Shown: positions 23,958 through 30,864, numbered from the stretch's first letter. The stretch: 64,000 nucleotides of DNA from Roseburia hominis (GCA_021771815.1 JAETOE010000002.1:94318-158317); one strand, 5' to 3'. The notes: generated by a model not told the origin, from the letters alone. Translations and numbers: made by a program.

Positions 23958-23986
23958 TTGACTTTTCGGCACACATGCTATATAAT
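23958..23986 (+). promoter_or_regulatory. Consensus sigma-70 promoter facing right, against the rep operon
   Basis: TTGACT (23958-23963), a 17-bp spacer and TATAAT (23981-23986). There is no rightward protein gene downstream; the transcript would run into the terminator at 24022-24059. Confidence 0.75.
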
Positions 23987-23992
23987 ATTTTT

Positions 23993-24059
23993 AACGGTTT
24001 TATTATTTATGTGTACCGCTTAGAAGTATTTGAATTCCCGTTCAAATGCTTCTTTTTTT
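23993..24059 (+). ncRNA. Putative antisense (countertranscribed) RNA to the rep leader
   Basis: From the expected start about 7 nt after the -10 box to the end of the U-tract this is an RNA of about 65 nt. It consists of a short A/U-rich lead and one 13-bp hairpin. It is complementary to the rep mRNA leader, 110-176 nt before the rep start codon. Plasmids with rolling-circle or theta Rep genes often control copy number through such RNAs. Existence and role are inferred from the promoter, terminator and position. Confidence 0.62.
24022..24059 (+). terminator. Strong intrinsic terminator (rightward)
   Basis: A 13-bp stem (24022-24034 with 24041-24053, one T-G pair) has loop TTCCCG and is followed by seven T. 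On the opposite strand no T-run follows, so it acts only on rightward transcription, which starts from the promoter 35 bp upstream. Confidence 0.85.
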
Positions 24060-24100
24060 GTTCAGTTTTTTTCGTCGGTTGTGATTTTCTTCGCATGTGC

Positions 24101-24490
24101 TTACTGTTCGAACGAATTCGTGTCAGATACTTCGCGCACGACTTTGATTTTGTCTTTTGCCATTTGCATGATCCGGCACTTCAAGCCCGTTCTGATAGTG
24201 ATTGTCATATTCTTTGCCCGCTTATCGCAGACAAGATCAATCACGCCTTTGATCGTGCTGATCACCGCTTCCGGCTGTGAATAATTCCCCGCGCCTTCCC
24301 CGAATAATTCATCAACACGCTGCTTTGCCTTTTCTCTCCGCTGCGCTGCTTCTTGATACACCTTCGCTTCATCACATTCACAGTGAAGCGTCGCGCACTC
24401 TTCCAGCTGCGGATCTGTCATTTCTTCGCTGTTTTCGATCATGTGCTGCTGCCCGCAGAATCTACATGCCCCAGTTTTTGCCATTTTCAT
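24101..24490 (-). CDS. Zinc-finger phage protein of unknown function
   Basis: A 129-residue protein with an N-terminal zinc site (ACRFCGQ, then LHCECDEAKVYQEAAQRRE), a helical middle and a beta-rich C-terminus (NMTITIRTGLKCRIMQMAKDK). The start is at 24490 or 24484, both served by AAAGGAG. It lies immediately upstream of the rep leader in the early operon. Function unknown. Confidence 0.65.
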   Translation of the reverse strand: MKMAKTGACRFCGQQHMIENSEEMTDPQLEECATLHCECDEAKVYQEAAQRREKAKQRVDELFGEGAGNYSQPEAVISTIKGVIDLVCDKRAKNMTITIRTGLKCRIMQMAKDKIKVVREVSDTNSFEQ

Positions 24491-24902
24491 TCGCTCCTTT
24501 CTTCATTCTCTTCAACCTTTCCTTCAAGAATCTGTGGTTTATCCGTCGAATTGCCCTTCTGTACAGTCTGGAAGCGTCACGCATAGCTTTCGGCGACCAA
24601 GCTTTGTCGTCTATGTATTCATGTGCGAATATCTTCCGGCTGTCATTTCCGAACTTTTCAACATTTTCCGGCACGTTCTCATTGATATAGTCAAATTCAA
24701 GTCCATGCTTCTTGCAGAATTCCACCGCTGCTGTCAAGTCTTCACCGCAACGGCACGTCCACAGAATCAGAATATCGCCGCGTGCCTTGATCATTTTACA
24801 AGTGAAGAACATTGACCAGTTTGGCTTGATTATCTCTGGGAACTTTGTTTCTGCCAGCGTCCCGTCGAAGTCTACAGCATAGATCTTTTTGTATGCCCTC
24901 AC
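24462..24902 (-). CDS. HAD-superfamily phosphatase
   Basis: A 146-residue protein with the HAD motif I IYAVDFDGTLAE (nucleophile Asp), motif II-like LILWTCR and the acidic YIDDKAW near position 97. This is a small cap-less HAD hydrolase, common in Firmicute phages and probably acting on nucleotides or phosphorylated ends. The GTG start at 24902 overlaps the upstream stop as GTGA. Confidence 0.82.
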   Translation of the reverse strand: MRAYKKIYAVDFDGTLAETKFPEIIKPNWSMFFTCKMIKARGDILILWTCRCGEDLTAAVEFCKKHGLEFDYINENVPENVEKFGNDSRKIFAHEYIDDKAWSPKAMRDASRLYRRAIRRINHRFLKERLKRMKKGANENGKNWGM

Positions 24903-25252
24903 TGTGCCACCGCCCTTCGGAAATGGCGCATGATTGCTTGCAGATTGATCTTGTCCACTTTCTTGATCGTATCTTCGCCCATTGTCCCCAACATATCCAC
25001 AAGATCTTGAAGTTCCCTTGCGTCAATCAGATCGTGCATGAACATTGCATTCGCATAACCGACCGCGATCGCCGTCTTGACCAGAACTTCGTCGTGTTCG
25101 TCTGCTAACAAAATGCCGCGTGCCTGCTGCATAATGATTTCCATGTCTTTTGCCTGCCTTTGGGTGCTTCCCCGCCGCGCTTTGATAAAAACCGTCTTGA
25201 TCTTCGCTTTGCCTTCTATGTCTTTCGTGTCCTTACTTGTAAAACCCTTCAT
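24899..25252 (-). CDS. Helical phage protein of unknown function
   Basis: A 117-residue protein with a basic N-terminal third (KTVFIKARRGSTQRQ) and a helical remainder (KDMEIIMQQARGILLADEHD, DARELQDLVDMLGTMGE). It is coupled to the HAD gene by a GTGA overlap and follows the SSB-like gene by 29 bp. Family not recognised; a recombination or replication accessory role fits the context. Confidence 0.6.
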   Translation of the reverse strand: MKGFTSKDTKDIEGKAKIKTVFIKARRGSTQRQAKDMEIIMQQARGILLADEHDEVLVKTAIAVGYANAMFMHDLIDARELQDLVDMLGTMGEDTIKKVDKINLQAIMRHFRRAVAQ

Positions 25253-25281
25253 TTTGTGCTTTCCTTCCTTTCTGTGCTGAA

Positions 25282-25974
25282 TTAGTTTGCTTCTGCGGCT
25301 GGATCCTCTGTTTCCGCTCCGGCTTCCTCTGCCGCTGCCGTGTCGTCGCCAAAATCAACGCCCAGCTGTACAACAGAAACTTCATACGCAGTCATTAAAT
25401 ACGGCGTTGCGCCTTCGATCTGCTTCTGATAATCTCTTGACTGGAAACGCCCTTCTACTTCGACATAAGTGCCTTTTTTTATGTTCTCCATTGCGTCCGC
25501 CACATTCTGCCAGCAAATGCAGGGAATGAAGCTGACGCTTCCGCGCCTTCCTTTGACCGAAACCATAATGTCGGCAATGTGTGTCCCCTTTGCAGTCTGG
25601 CGCACGCGCGGTTCCTTGCAAATGTGACCACACAACTTCACTTCGTTCAGCTTGCTTTCAACCTTTTCCAGCAGCTGCATTTTCTCTGCTGCAATAAAGA
25701 TCTTCACAGTCGGCGCAGTTGGTACGATTTCTTTTTCATTCTCTGTTCTGATTTCCCCGCGCAGTCTGATTGCTGATCCGTCGTCCAGCTTTTCAAAGTC
25801 TTCCTGCGCGATTGCAGATCCTTCGAACTGCAAGATCAGAATGTCTTCCGTTCCGCTCTTTCTTTCTGCCACAATCTTTGTTTCGAATTTTCGACGTTCA
25901 AATTCTGACGCGTCAAGAATCATCTGCGGCTTTCCTTTGATCACTCCTGCGATCTTGATTTTGTTGTTTCTCAT
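25282..25974 (-). CDS. SSB-like protein with two OB-fold segments
   Basis: A 230-residue protein. The C-terminal half (about 105-205) has the SSB pattern LNEVKLCGHICKEPRVRQTA, GRRGSVSFIPCICWQNVADAM and YVEVEGRFQSRDYQK, then an acidic Ala/Glu tail without a clear LPF tip. The N-terminal half looks like a second, more divergent OB strand set. It is distinct from the short ssb at 18471. It probably protects ssDNA during Rep-driven replication. Confidence 0.72.
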   Translation of the reverse strand: MRNNKIKIAGVIKGKPQMILDASEFERRKFETKIVAERKSGTEDILILQFEGSAIAQEDFEKLDDGSAIRLRGEIRTENEKEIVPTAPTVKIFIAAEKMQLLEKVESKLNEVKLCGHICKEPRVRQTAKGTHIADIMVSVKGRRGSVSFIPCICWQNVADAMENIKKGTYVEVEGRFQSRDYQKQIEGATPYLMTAYEVSVVQLGVDFGDDTAAAEEAGAETEDPAAEAN

Positions 25975-26046
25975 TTCTTTTTCTGTCCTTTCGATTTTAT
26001 TTTGAATTTGCCGTCGATCGTGATTCCCTTCGTCTGCTTCTTTCCG

Positions 26047-26331
26047 TCAAATATGTATTGTGTAGTACAGCGACATTTGAAGATCGCTGAAACTATACTG
26101 CGCCGTTTCTTCTGGCTGGATCGGGGGGCGAAGCCCCTTCCCTTTCCATTGTTTGTGCGTTATTTCTGGAACCGCACGAAATTTTTTCACTTCTTCTGCG
26201 CCCGTCAATTCAGCGTTGTCTTGTTTGAAGTTCCCCAAATATCCGACATACTTCGTTTCGCCGCCCTTTACAATCCGCAGACGGTCTGAATTATTCAGAA
26301 GACGCAGAAAATCATTCAATGTTATTTGCAT
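26047..26331 (-). CDS. Phage protein of unknown function
   Basis: A 94-residue protein from the ATG at 26331 (AAAGGGAGAAT upstream). It has an N-terminal helical DFLRLLNNSDRLRIVK, a short beta set (ETKYVGYLGNF) and a C-terminal SFSDLQMSLYYTIHI. Similar short proteins occur in Firmicute phage early regions. Overlaps the glycosylase stop by 10 bp. Confidence 0.58.
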   Translation of the reverse strand: MQITLNDFLRLLNNSDRLRIVKGGETKYVGYLGNFKQDNAELTGAEEVKKFRAVPEITHKQWKGKGLRPPIQPEETAQYSFSDLQMSLYYTIHI

Positions 26332-27161
26332 GTATTCTCCCTTTCTGGAAGTCCATGCCGTCTGACGTATGCAAACAAATACTGCTGGACTATGCCTGCA
26401 TAATCGGGAAAATTTTCTTGTATATAGCCTTGTCCGAAATAGTCTTCGATTTTCTGAACCCATGTGTCGATCGGATAGCTTTCATATTGTCCCAGACCGA
26501 AAAGGCAAATACATTCCGCCACTTTGTCGCCCGCTCCGCAAAAATTCTTCAAAACCAGCTTCGCTGTGTCGTGATCCAGTCGTGCCAGCTTGTGAAGGCT
26601 TACTGCTCCACTGGCTACAACCCGCGCCGCCGTTATGATCTGCTTGTCCCGATAACCGAAGCCCAGCGCACGCAAGTCTTCCGGCGTTGCGGTTGCAAGT
26701 GCTTCCGGCGTTGGAAATTCCGTGAATTCTACCCCTTCTGTCTGTTTCCGGCAGCCGTACTTTTCGCACAGCCTTTCGATCAGCGTCGTTGCTCTTGCTA
26801 TGCTGATATTTTGTGCGGTCAAGAATGTGATCAGCATTTCCCATGCTGTCTGCCGAAGAATCCGAATTCCCGCGCCCTCTGCCACTGCGTCTGCAATTAT
26901 TCCGCCTTTTTCGGCTGCGGCTGCCTTTATGCCCTCATAGTCTGCGCCGCCGTCAATGTCAAAGTAATTCGCCCATAATGTTATGAAATCGAACTGTGTG
27001 CATGACAGTTCGAAGCAGTTTTCTTCGATTTCTTCAATTTGCAAATATTCCCCGTATGCTACGATAGAATATTTCTTTCCGCTTTCGTCAAGCTGCTTCC
27101 AGCGAAAGCACTGACCGCTTTCGGCGATCTGCTTCAAATTCATGTTGATTCTTTCAATCAT
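26322..27161 (-). CDS. 8-oxoguanine DNA glycosylase, OGG1-like (HhH-GPD)
   Basis: A 279-residue protein from the ATG at 27161, overlapping the upstream stop. An OGG N-terminal-like beta domain (GQCFRWKQLDESGKKYSIV, about 15-35) precedes the HhH-GPD domain. The helix-hairpin-helix KNFCGAGDKVAECICLFGLG contains the catalytic Lys, and ESYPIDTWVQ the catalytic Asp. Such bifunctional glycosylases excise oxidised guanine and cut the strand. This is an unusual cargo for a phage early operon; it lies 300 bp from DGR target 2. Confidence 0.85.
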   Translation of the reverse strand: MIERINMNLKQIAESGQCFRWKQLDESGKKYSIVAYGEYLQIEEIEENCFELSCTQFDFITLWANYFDIDGGADYEGIKAAAAEKGGIIADAVAEGAGIRILRQTAWEMLITFLTAQNISIARATTLIERLCEKYGCRKQTEGVEFTEFPTPEALATATPEDLRALGFGYRDKQIITAARVVASGAVSLHKLARLDHDTAKLVLKNFCGAGDKVAECICLFGLGQYESYPIDTWVQKIEDYFGQGYIQENFPDYAGIVQQYLFAYVRRHGLPERENTCK

Positions 27162-27379
27162 CACGCCACCGCCTTTCCGCGGATCCGCGCCAGTTCCGCT
27201 GCTACGTCTGCCCCGCTGTACTGCGCCAGAAGTCCTGCGCTGATCTGGTACGTCCATTTTGAAGACATTTTCAACGCGGTTCCGATCGGCAGCTGCTTTT
27301 GCTGCATTCCGATTCTGACAAACTGCTGTGACACATGAAGAATTGCTGCTGCTTCCTGCACTGTGATTTTTCCGATCAT
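27161..27379 (-). CDS. Small HTH DNA-binding protein (excisionase-like)
   Basis: A 72-residue protein from the ATG at 27379 (AAAGGAAGAGTG upstream). The N-terminal half, IGKITVQEAAAILHVSQQFVRIGMQQKQLP, is a MerR/excisionase-type winged HTH. It could be an Xis or an early regulator. It lies directly before the glycosylase and after VR2. Confidence 0.68.
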   Translation of the reverse strand: MIGKITVQEAAAILHVSQQFVRIGMQQKQLPIGTALKMSSKWTYQISAGLLAQYSGADVAAELARIRGKAVA

Positions 27380-27408
27380 TTTCACTCTTCCTTTCGTCGT
27401 TTGTGATT

Positions 27409-27431
27409 TCCCGCCGCACTACGCGGCGGGA
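27409..27431 (-). other. GC-rich hairpin downstream of VR2 (DGR homing structure)
   Basis: A 9-bp stem (27409-27417 with 27423-27431) has a 5-nt loop with the same core, CGCCGC/GCGGCG, as the VR1 hairpin. It lies 15 bp past the target-2 stop. The segment between hairpin and VR shares GTGATTCAAGATTA with VR1, at the same 24-bp distance from the VR edge. Confidence 0.75.
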
Positions 27432-27446
27432 TTCTGTGATTCAAGA

Positions 27447-28094
27447 TTAAATTTCGAAGCAGAGGGGGACGCCAAGCGGCGTCGAAGCACTGATGTGGCC
27501 GGGATAACCAACGTTGCCGACAAAACAAAAGTCCGTCGTGTTCGACGCGTGCGGGGACTCACACCAAAACCAATCCGTGTCCGTTCCTTCTTCGCCGATC
27601 TTCTTCATTCTGTTTCTTCTGTCCTTAAAGAACGGGAACTGCTCTTCCCCTTCAATGTGCCTTGCGAAGATCTCCCGTCCGTGGATCTCATATTCAGACG
27701 GCAGCCACAGCTTGTCTTCACACTCCACAACTTCTTCGTATTCCTTCACATACTGTCTGCGAAGTGCTGGCTTGATAACTGCTGCCAGATCGTCGGGAAG
27801 AAGCGCGAATATCTCTGTGTTCAGCTTCTCCCGCAAGTCTGAATTCTTCCAGCCACAGTCATTCGTTCTTTTCTTGTTCATAGGCATTTCTTCTGAAAGA
27901 CATTCCTTTGAAACGAACGCTGTGCGCTTTCCATTGCCCGCAGTCCTTACGACCTGCGCCGTGATCTTCTCCCCCGTTTTCAATTCGAACTTTACTTCGT
28001 CGCCCAGATTCAGCTTGATCTTTCCTTCTTCAATCCCTGCTGCCAGTGCGCCCCAGTCTGTCTGCTGCTCCTGCTTTGTGATTAAAATTGCCAT
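27447..28094 (-). CDS. DGR target 2: early-region protein with C-terminal variable lectin-like domain
   Basis: A 215-residue protein with no signal peptide, lipobox or membrane segment. The N-terminal ~35 residues are short and hydrophilic and differ from target 1. The rest parallels the C-type-lectin-like domain of target 1: FELKTGEKITAQVV, NDCGWKNSDLREKLN, AAVIKPALRR, KLWLPSEYEIHG, WFWCESPHASNTT and a C-terminal TPLGVPLCF. The last 36 codons are VR2. Placed in the early operon among replication genes, 24 kb from the RT, it is probably not a tail fibre. Its binding partner is unknown. Confidence 0.87.
   Translation of the reverse strand: MAILITKQEQQTDWGALAAGIEEGKIKLNLGDEVKFELKTGEKITAQVVRTAGNGKRTAFVSKECLSEEMPMNKKRTNDCGWKNSDLREKLNTEIFALLPDDLAAVIKPALRRQYVKEYEEVVECEDKLWLPSEYEIHGREIFARHIEGEEQFPFFKDRRNRMKKIGEEGTDTDWFWCESPHASNTTDFCFVGNVGYPGHISASTPLGVPLCFEI
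27460..27566 (-). repeat. DGR variable repeat 2 (VR2), remote from the cassette
   Basis: A 107-bp match to TR 2177-2283. Mismatches at TR positions 2207, 2210, 2214, 2216, 2217, 2223, 2228, 2229, 2234, 2235, 2240, 2241, 2250 and 2268 are all at coding-strand adenines. The match stops at a non-adenine difference after TR 2283, so VR2 is shorter than VR1 on the 5' coding side. Confidence 0.95.
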
Positions 28095-28130
28095 TGTGTT
28101 TCCTTCCTTTCCTTCGTTTTGATTTATGGA

Positions 28131-28430
28131 TCATGCCTTCTGGCTTGTTCCCGCTTCTCGCTCTGATTTCGTGCGGAATTCCTCTTTGTTGAAGAACTCT
28201 TCGTCACTGATCAAGTGCTGCCGCCACTGCTCCTGCTTGATTTTCTCGCTGATCGTGTACTTGCTGCCGATCTCCATAATTGTTTGAAACACGTTTTCGA
28301 CCGTGTAATCTTTGAACGGGAACGAACCGTCTTCCCCTTTGTACTGCTGCCACTGCACTTTCAGTTCTTCCAGTGCTTCCAGTTCCCTTTCGCCGACCAT
28401 GAATTCGACTTTTATTTTCTGATATTTCAT
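28131..28430 (-). CDS. Phage early protein of unknown function
   Basis: A 99-residue, charged, mostly helical protein: FMVGERELEALEELKVQWQQY, a SFPFKDYTVENVFQTIMEIG segment and an EQWRQHLISDEEFFNKEEF C-terminus. A ribosome site AAAGGGGTTG precedes the ATG. It is the gene immediately upstream of DGR target 2 and may be co-transcribed with it. Family not recognised. Confidence 0.58.
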   Translation of the reverse strand: MKYQKIKVEFMVGERELEALEELKVQWQQYKGEDGSFPFKDYTVENVFQTIMEIGSKYTISEKIKQEQWRQHLISDEEFFNKEEFRTKSEREAGTSQKA

Positions 28431-28483
28431 TCCGCAACCCCTTTCGTCGTATGTGTAAATATTTTCTTTATTTTTTTATTGCT

Positions 28484-28495
28484 TTCTGATATAAT
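28484..28495 (+). promoter_or_regulatory. Extended -10 promoter for the small rightward peptide gene
   Basis: TGATATAAT (28487-28495; TATAAT at 28490-28495) with a poor -35 region in a T-rich stretch. It lies 41 bp before the ATG at 28536. Confidence 0.5.
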
Positions 28496-28535
28496 AGAAA
28501 CGTGCTTTTCACGGGACGCAGAAAAGAAGGTCAAT

Positions 28536-28685
28536 ATGACTGTATTTTTGATTGTTGCAGCCGTTGTTGAACTGCTTCCGATTTTAATTTCAGCACTTTC
28601 GACGACAAAGCTTGAACTGCAATTCAAGCTTCACTTCCGACGAATATTCACTATTTCGACGAAAATTTCTGTAACTCAAAAATAA
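28536..28685 (+). CDS. Small hydrophobic peptide, possibly toxin-like
   Basis: A 49-residue peptide with AAGAAGG 7 nt before the ATG and an extended -10 promoter. Residues 3-21 form one hydrophobic helix; the remainder is basic and hydrophilic (KLELQFKLHFRR). It is the only rightward gene between the repressor and the left edge. A perfect 9-bp inverted repeat (AAGCTTGAA...TTCAAGCTT) lies within the coding region. The design resembles type I toxin or regulatory membrane peptides, but no antisense RNA was identified. The surrounding 28431-28769 holds no leftward gene. Confidence 0.5.
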   Translation: MTVFLIVAAVVELLPILISALSTTKLELQFKLHFRRIFTISTKISVTQK

Positions 28686-28769
28686 TTCACACCCGCGCCC
28701 CGTTGTGGCACTCGGCGGCACTGTTCACAGCAGTGTCGCCATTCTATCTGATCGCGTTTCCAGCGCGTT

Positions 28770-29756
28770 TCAGAACATTTCCGCAGTCGGCATGTTTCCA
28801 GCATGTCGGCTGTTTTTGAATCGCACGTCTTCTTCCCCGTACTCTTCGAATATATTTCCGTATTCGTCCATTCGCATTTGACCGTCGCAATTAGTGTCCT
28901 GCATCCACCACTTGAACACTTTTTCGCCCGACGTCCATTTCATTTTGTTTTCAAGACCTCTTTTTTCTCTTTCAATCAGCATTTTTTCAAATGCCTTTAT
29001 ATATGCAGCCCTATATTTCGGGTATTTTTCAAATTCAGCCCAGCGTCTGTCGCCCGCCATAGGGCAACCGATACAGCCGACGCGTGTCTGTCCGCAGCCG
29101 TAAAGTGGATTGATACATATATTTTCTTTTTTGATATACCACCATAAGAATTCGTCGTCCCAGTCTATCAGCGGATTGATCAAGACTTTGCTTGTTCTGT
29201 AACAATGTTCCACAATTCTTCTGCTGTCCGCGTTGTCTAAGTTAAAAAGTATCACGCCGCCTTTGTCGGTCAACGCAAAGTTTTCGTTATTCTTTGTCTT
29301 TTCTTTCAATTCCTTCTTCGGGCGTGGGAATGTGACGACGCCTTGATTCTTTTCGCGGTTTCTGCTTTCTGCTTTCCGAACTCCCGTGACCAGCTTTTCG
29401 CCATGTCCGCTGTATTCTTTCAGATCTGAACAGCAGTATCGCATTAAGCGCGTCGGCGGCGTGCAATGCTGAACGATCAGCTGCCACATGGTCTTCTGCG
29501 GATAAAGAATATTAAAGGCTATTCCCATAGCTTCGTATTTTCTTTTTTCTTCTCTCACGAAGTAGACTGTTTCCGGCGCGTCAACGGTTGTGTGATTGTG
29601 CTGTATTGAAAAATTCAGATTGTATTTTTCTTTGCACTTCAACGCAATATGCTTCAAGACGCTGCTGTCTTTCCCGCCGCTATCTGATATTACGCAACCG
29701 CTATTCCCGCATAGCAGATTCAGAATTTCGATTGCGTTTTCTTCTAATCTCTCCAT
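28770..29756 (-). CDS. PAPS-reductase-like (adenine nucleotide alpha hydrolase) protein
   Basis: A 328-residue protein with the PP-loop SDSGGKDSSVLKHIA (about 24-38), a CCSDLKEY segment, TGVRKAESRNR and a zinc/cluster-type CGQTRVGCIGCPMAGDRRW (about 220-240). This is the phage PAPS-reductase / DndC-like family. Possible roles are sulfur activation or a DNA or nucleotide modification; no dnd partner genes are nearby. It lies early in the leftward operon. Confidence 0.82.
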   Translation of the reverse strand: MERLEENAIEILNLLCGNSGCVISDSGGKDSSVLKHIALKCKEKYNLNFSIQHNHTTVDAPETVYFVREEKRKYEAMGIAFNILYPQKTMWQLIVQHCTPPTRLMRYCCSDLKEYSGHGEKLVTGVRKAESRNREKNQGVVTFPRPKKELKEKTKNNENFALTDKGGVILFNLDNADSRRIVEHCYRTSKVLINPLIDWDDEFLWWYIKKENICINPLYGCGQTRVGCIGCPMAGDRRWAEFEKYPKYRAAYIKAFEKMLIEREKRGLENKMKWTSGEKVFKWWMQDTNCDGQMRMDEYGNIFEEYGEEDVRFKNSRHAGNMPTAEMF

Positions 29757-29767
29757 GTGCGTTCCCT

Positions 29768-29998
29768 CTACTGTACTTCAACGAAATAATTTTCTTCGGT
29801 CTGATTATCTTTGAAGAATGCGTATCTGTTGCCGTTGTAATCTTCCAAGATTCCACAGAATGCGATCTGTGCGTCCCAGCGTCCGCGCTGCTCCACTTCT
29901 TCATTGATGTTTTCAAGCGTTGTATGTGTTCCCCAGACGCTGCCGACCTTTATATCGTTTACGCAGTCCAGATTATATCTTTCCTTTGATTTCAGCAT
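29768..29998 (-). CDS. Phage early protein of unknown function
   Basis: A 76-residue protein from the ATG at 29998 (GAAGGGAGCG upstream). It has a beta-rich small domain: VGSVWGTHTTLENI, CGILEDYNGNRYAFF and a YFVEVQ end. It lies between the Cro-like regulator and the PAPS-reductase-like gene. Family not recognised. Confidence 0.55.
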   Translation of the reverse strand: MLKSKERYNLDCVNDIKVGSVWGTHTTLENINEEVEQRGRWDAQIAFCGILEDYNGNRYAFFKDNQTEENYFVEVQ

Positions 29999-30026
29999 TG
30001 TGTTCGCTCCCTTCGTCGTATGTGAT

Positions 30027-30257
30027 TTATGCAGACGCTGTTTCTTCTTCCATTTTGTAGATTCCAGCATTCACCGCCATTTGTGTCGGATCCGCGTCTA
30101 TAGCAGAACATATCCCGTAAAATTCAGTCACTTCAATTTTCCGCTGTTCGTTAAGCATTGCGCCCAGAATCTGCGGCGATATTCCCACTTTATCTGCAAC
30201 ATAGCTTTGCTTGATTCCTTTTTCTTTCATGTATGCTTTCAAGTATGCGCCTATCAT
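30027..30257 (-). CDS. Cro-like XRE regulator
   Basis: A 76-residue protein from the ATG at 30257 (GGACGGGTG upstream). The HTH is KGIKQSYVADKVGISPQILGAMLN (about 13-36), followed by YGICSAIDADPT, typical of XRE regulators. It is the first gene of the leftward early operon and divergent from the CI-like repressor, so it probably acts as Cro on the three shared operators. Confidence 0.82.
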   Translation of the reverse strand: MIGAYLKAYMKEKGIKQSYVADKVGISPQILGAMLNEQRKIEVTEFYGICSAIDADPTQMAVNAGIYKMEEETASA

Positions 30258-30288
30258 TTTCACCCGTCCTTTCTTCTGTTTTTCAATG

Positions 30289-30362
30289 TACTGCATTTCT
30301 GTATATTTGAATCATAATACTGCAAAACAGTTTTGTCAATGCTTTTTTACTGCTTTTCTGTA
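30289..30362. promoter_or_regulatory. Three operator-like palindromes of the lysis-lysogeny switch
   Basis: Three 15-bp imperfect palindromes of type TACTGC-AWW-CTGTA lie at 30289-30303, 30318-30332 and 30348-30362, with centres 29 and 30 bp apart (about three helical turns). The middle one lies between the -10 and -35 of the leftward promoter. The arrangement is like lambda OR1-3. Confidence 0.72.
30311..30339 (-). promoter_or_regulatory. Leftward early promoter
   Basis: On the minus strand TTGACA (30334-30339), a 17-bp spacer and TATGAT (30311-30316), 54 bp before the Cro-like start. Operator 2 covers the spacer. Confidence 0.8.
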
Positions 30363-30370
30363 TTTTTTTA

Positions 30371-30399
30371 TTGAAAGTATGAAAATGCTGTGGTAATAT
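30371..30399 (+). promoter_or_regulatory. Repressor promoter
   Basis: TTGAAA (30371-30376), a 17-bp spacer and TAATAT (30394-30399) with TG just before the -10. It lies 29 bp before the repressor ATG and 9 bp from operator 3. Confidence 0.7.
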
Positions 30400-30427
30400 A
30401 CAAATAAGAAAGGACGGCGAACACAAA

Positions 30428-30805
30428 ATGACAATCCAAACAGAAAAGAAGTTAAAAGAAAATGTACAAAAAAATTTGATTTTTTATAGAAAAATGCGGA
30501 AAGTGACACAGAAGCAGCTTGCCGACTTTCTTGAAATCGGTGTATCAACCGTTTCTGGCTGGGAACGCGGCGCATATACACCAGACATTGACACTTTATT
30601 TTTAATTTGCAATTTCCTTCAAGTCACTTTGAATGATATGTGTGGAATTTTCAACGATAATGAACAGCTGTCAGAAGCAGAAAGCAAGCTATTGAATACA
30701 TATAGATCTTTGAATCAGAGTGGAAAAGACAAGCTGCTGGAACGCGCGGAAGAACTTCGTGATCTCGGATATGTGGCAAAAGGGGACGCAGCAAAAATGG
30801 CATAA
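30428..30805 (+). CDS. CI-like XRE repressor
   Basis: A 125-residue protein. The HTH is VTQKQLADFLEIGVSTVSGWERG (about 27-49), followed by TPDIDTLFLICNFLQVTLNDM. The C-terminal ~45 residues are helical (AESKLLNTYRSLNQSGKDKLLERAE) and suit dimerisation; there is no LexA-type peptidase domain, so induction would need another route than RecA-driven self-cleavage. AAAGGACGG precedes the ATG. Confidence 0.85.
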   Translation: MTIQTEKKLKENVQKNLIFYRKMRKVTQKQLADFLEIGVSTVSGWERGAYTPDIDTLFLICNFLQVTLNDMCGIFNDNEQLSEAESKLLNTYRSLNQSGKDKLLERAEELRDLGYVAKGDAAKMA

Positions 30806-30864
30806 AATACCAAAAGCGCGGGAATGTAGTTCATGTTGATTTTTGAAGGAAGGGGGCATTGATT

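Noticed and set aside
25971..26096. Short leftward ORF ending in the start of the SSB-like gene, with a CRCTTQYIFDGK-like sequence
   Set aside because: The frame is coding-like but has no ATG, GTG or TTG start and no ribosome site. It could be the tail of a frameshifted gene; not supported enough to call.
28713..28741. GGCG-CACTG hairpin after the small rightward peptide as its terminator
   Set aside because: The stem has a mismatch and no T-run follows on either strand.
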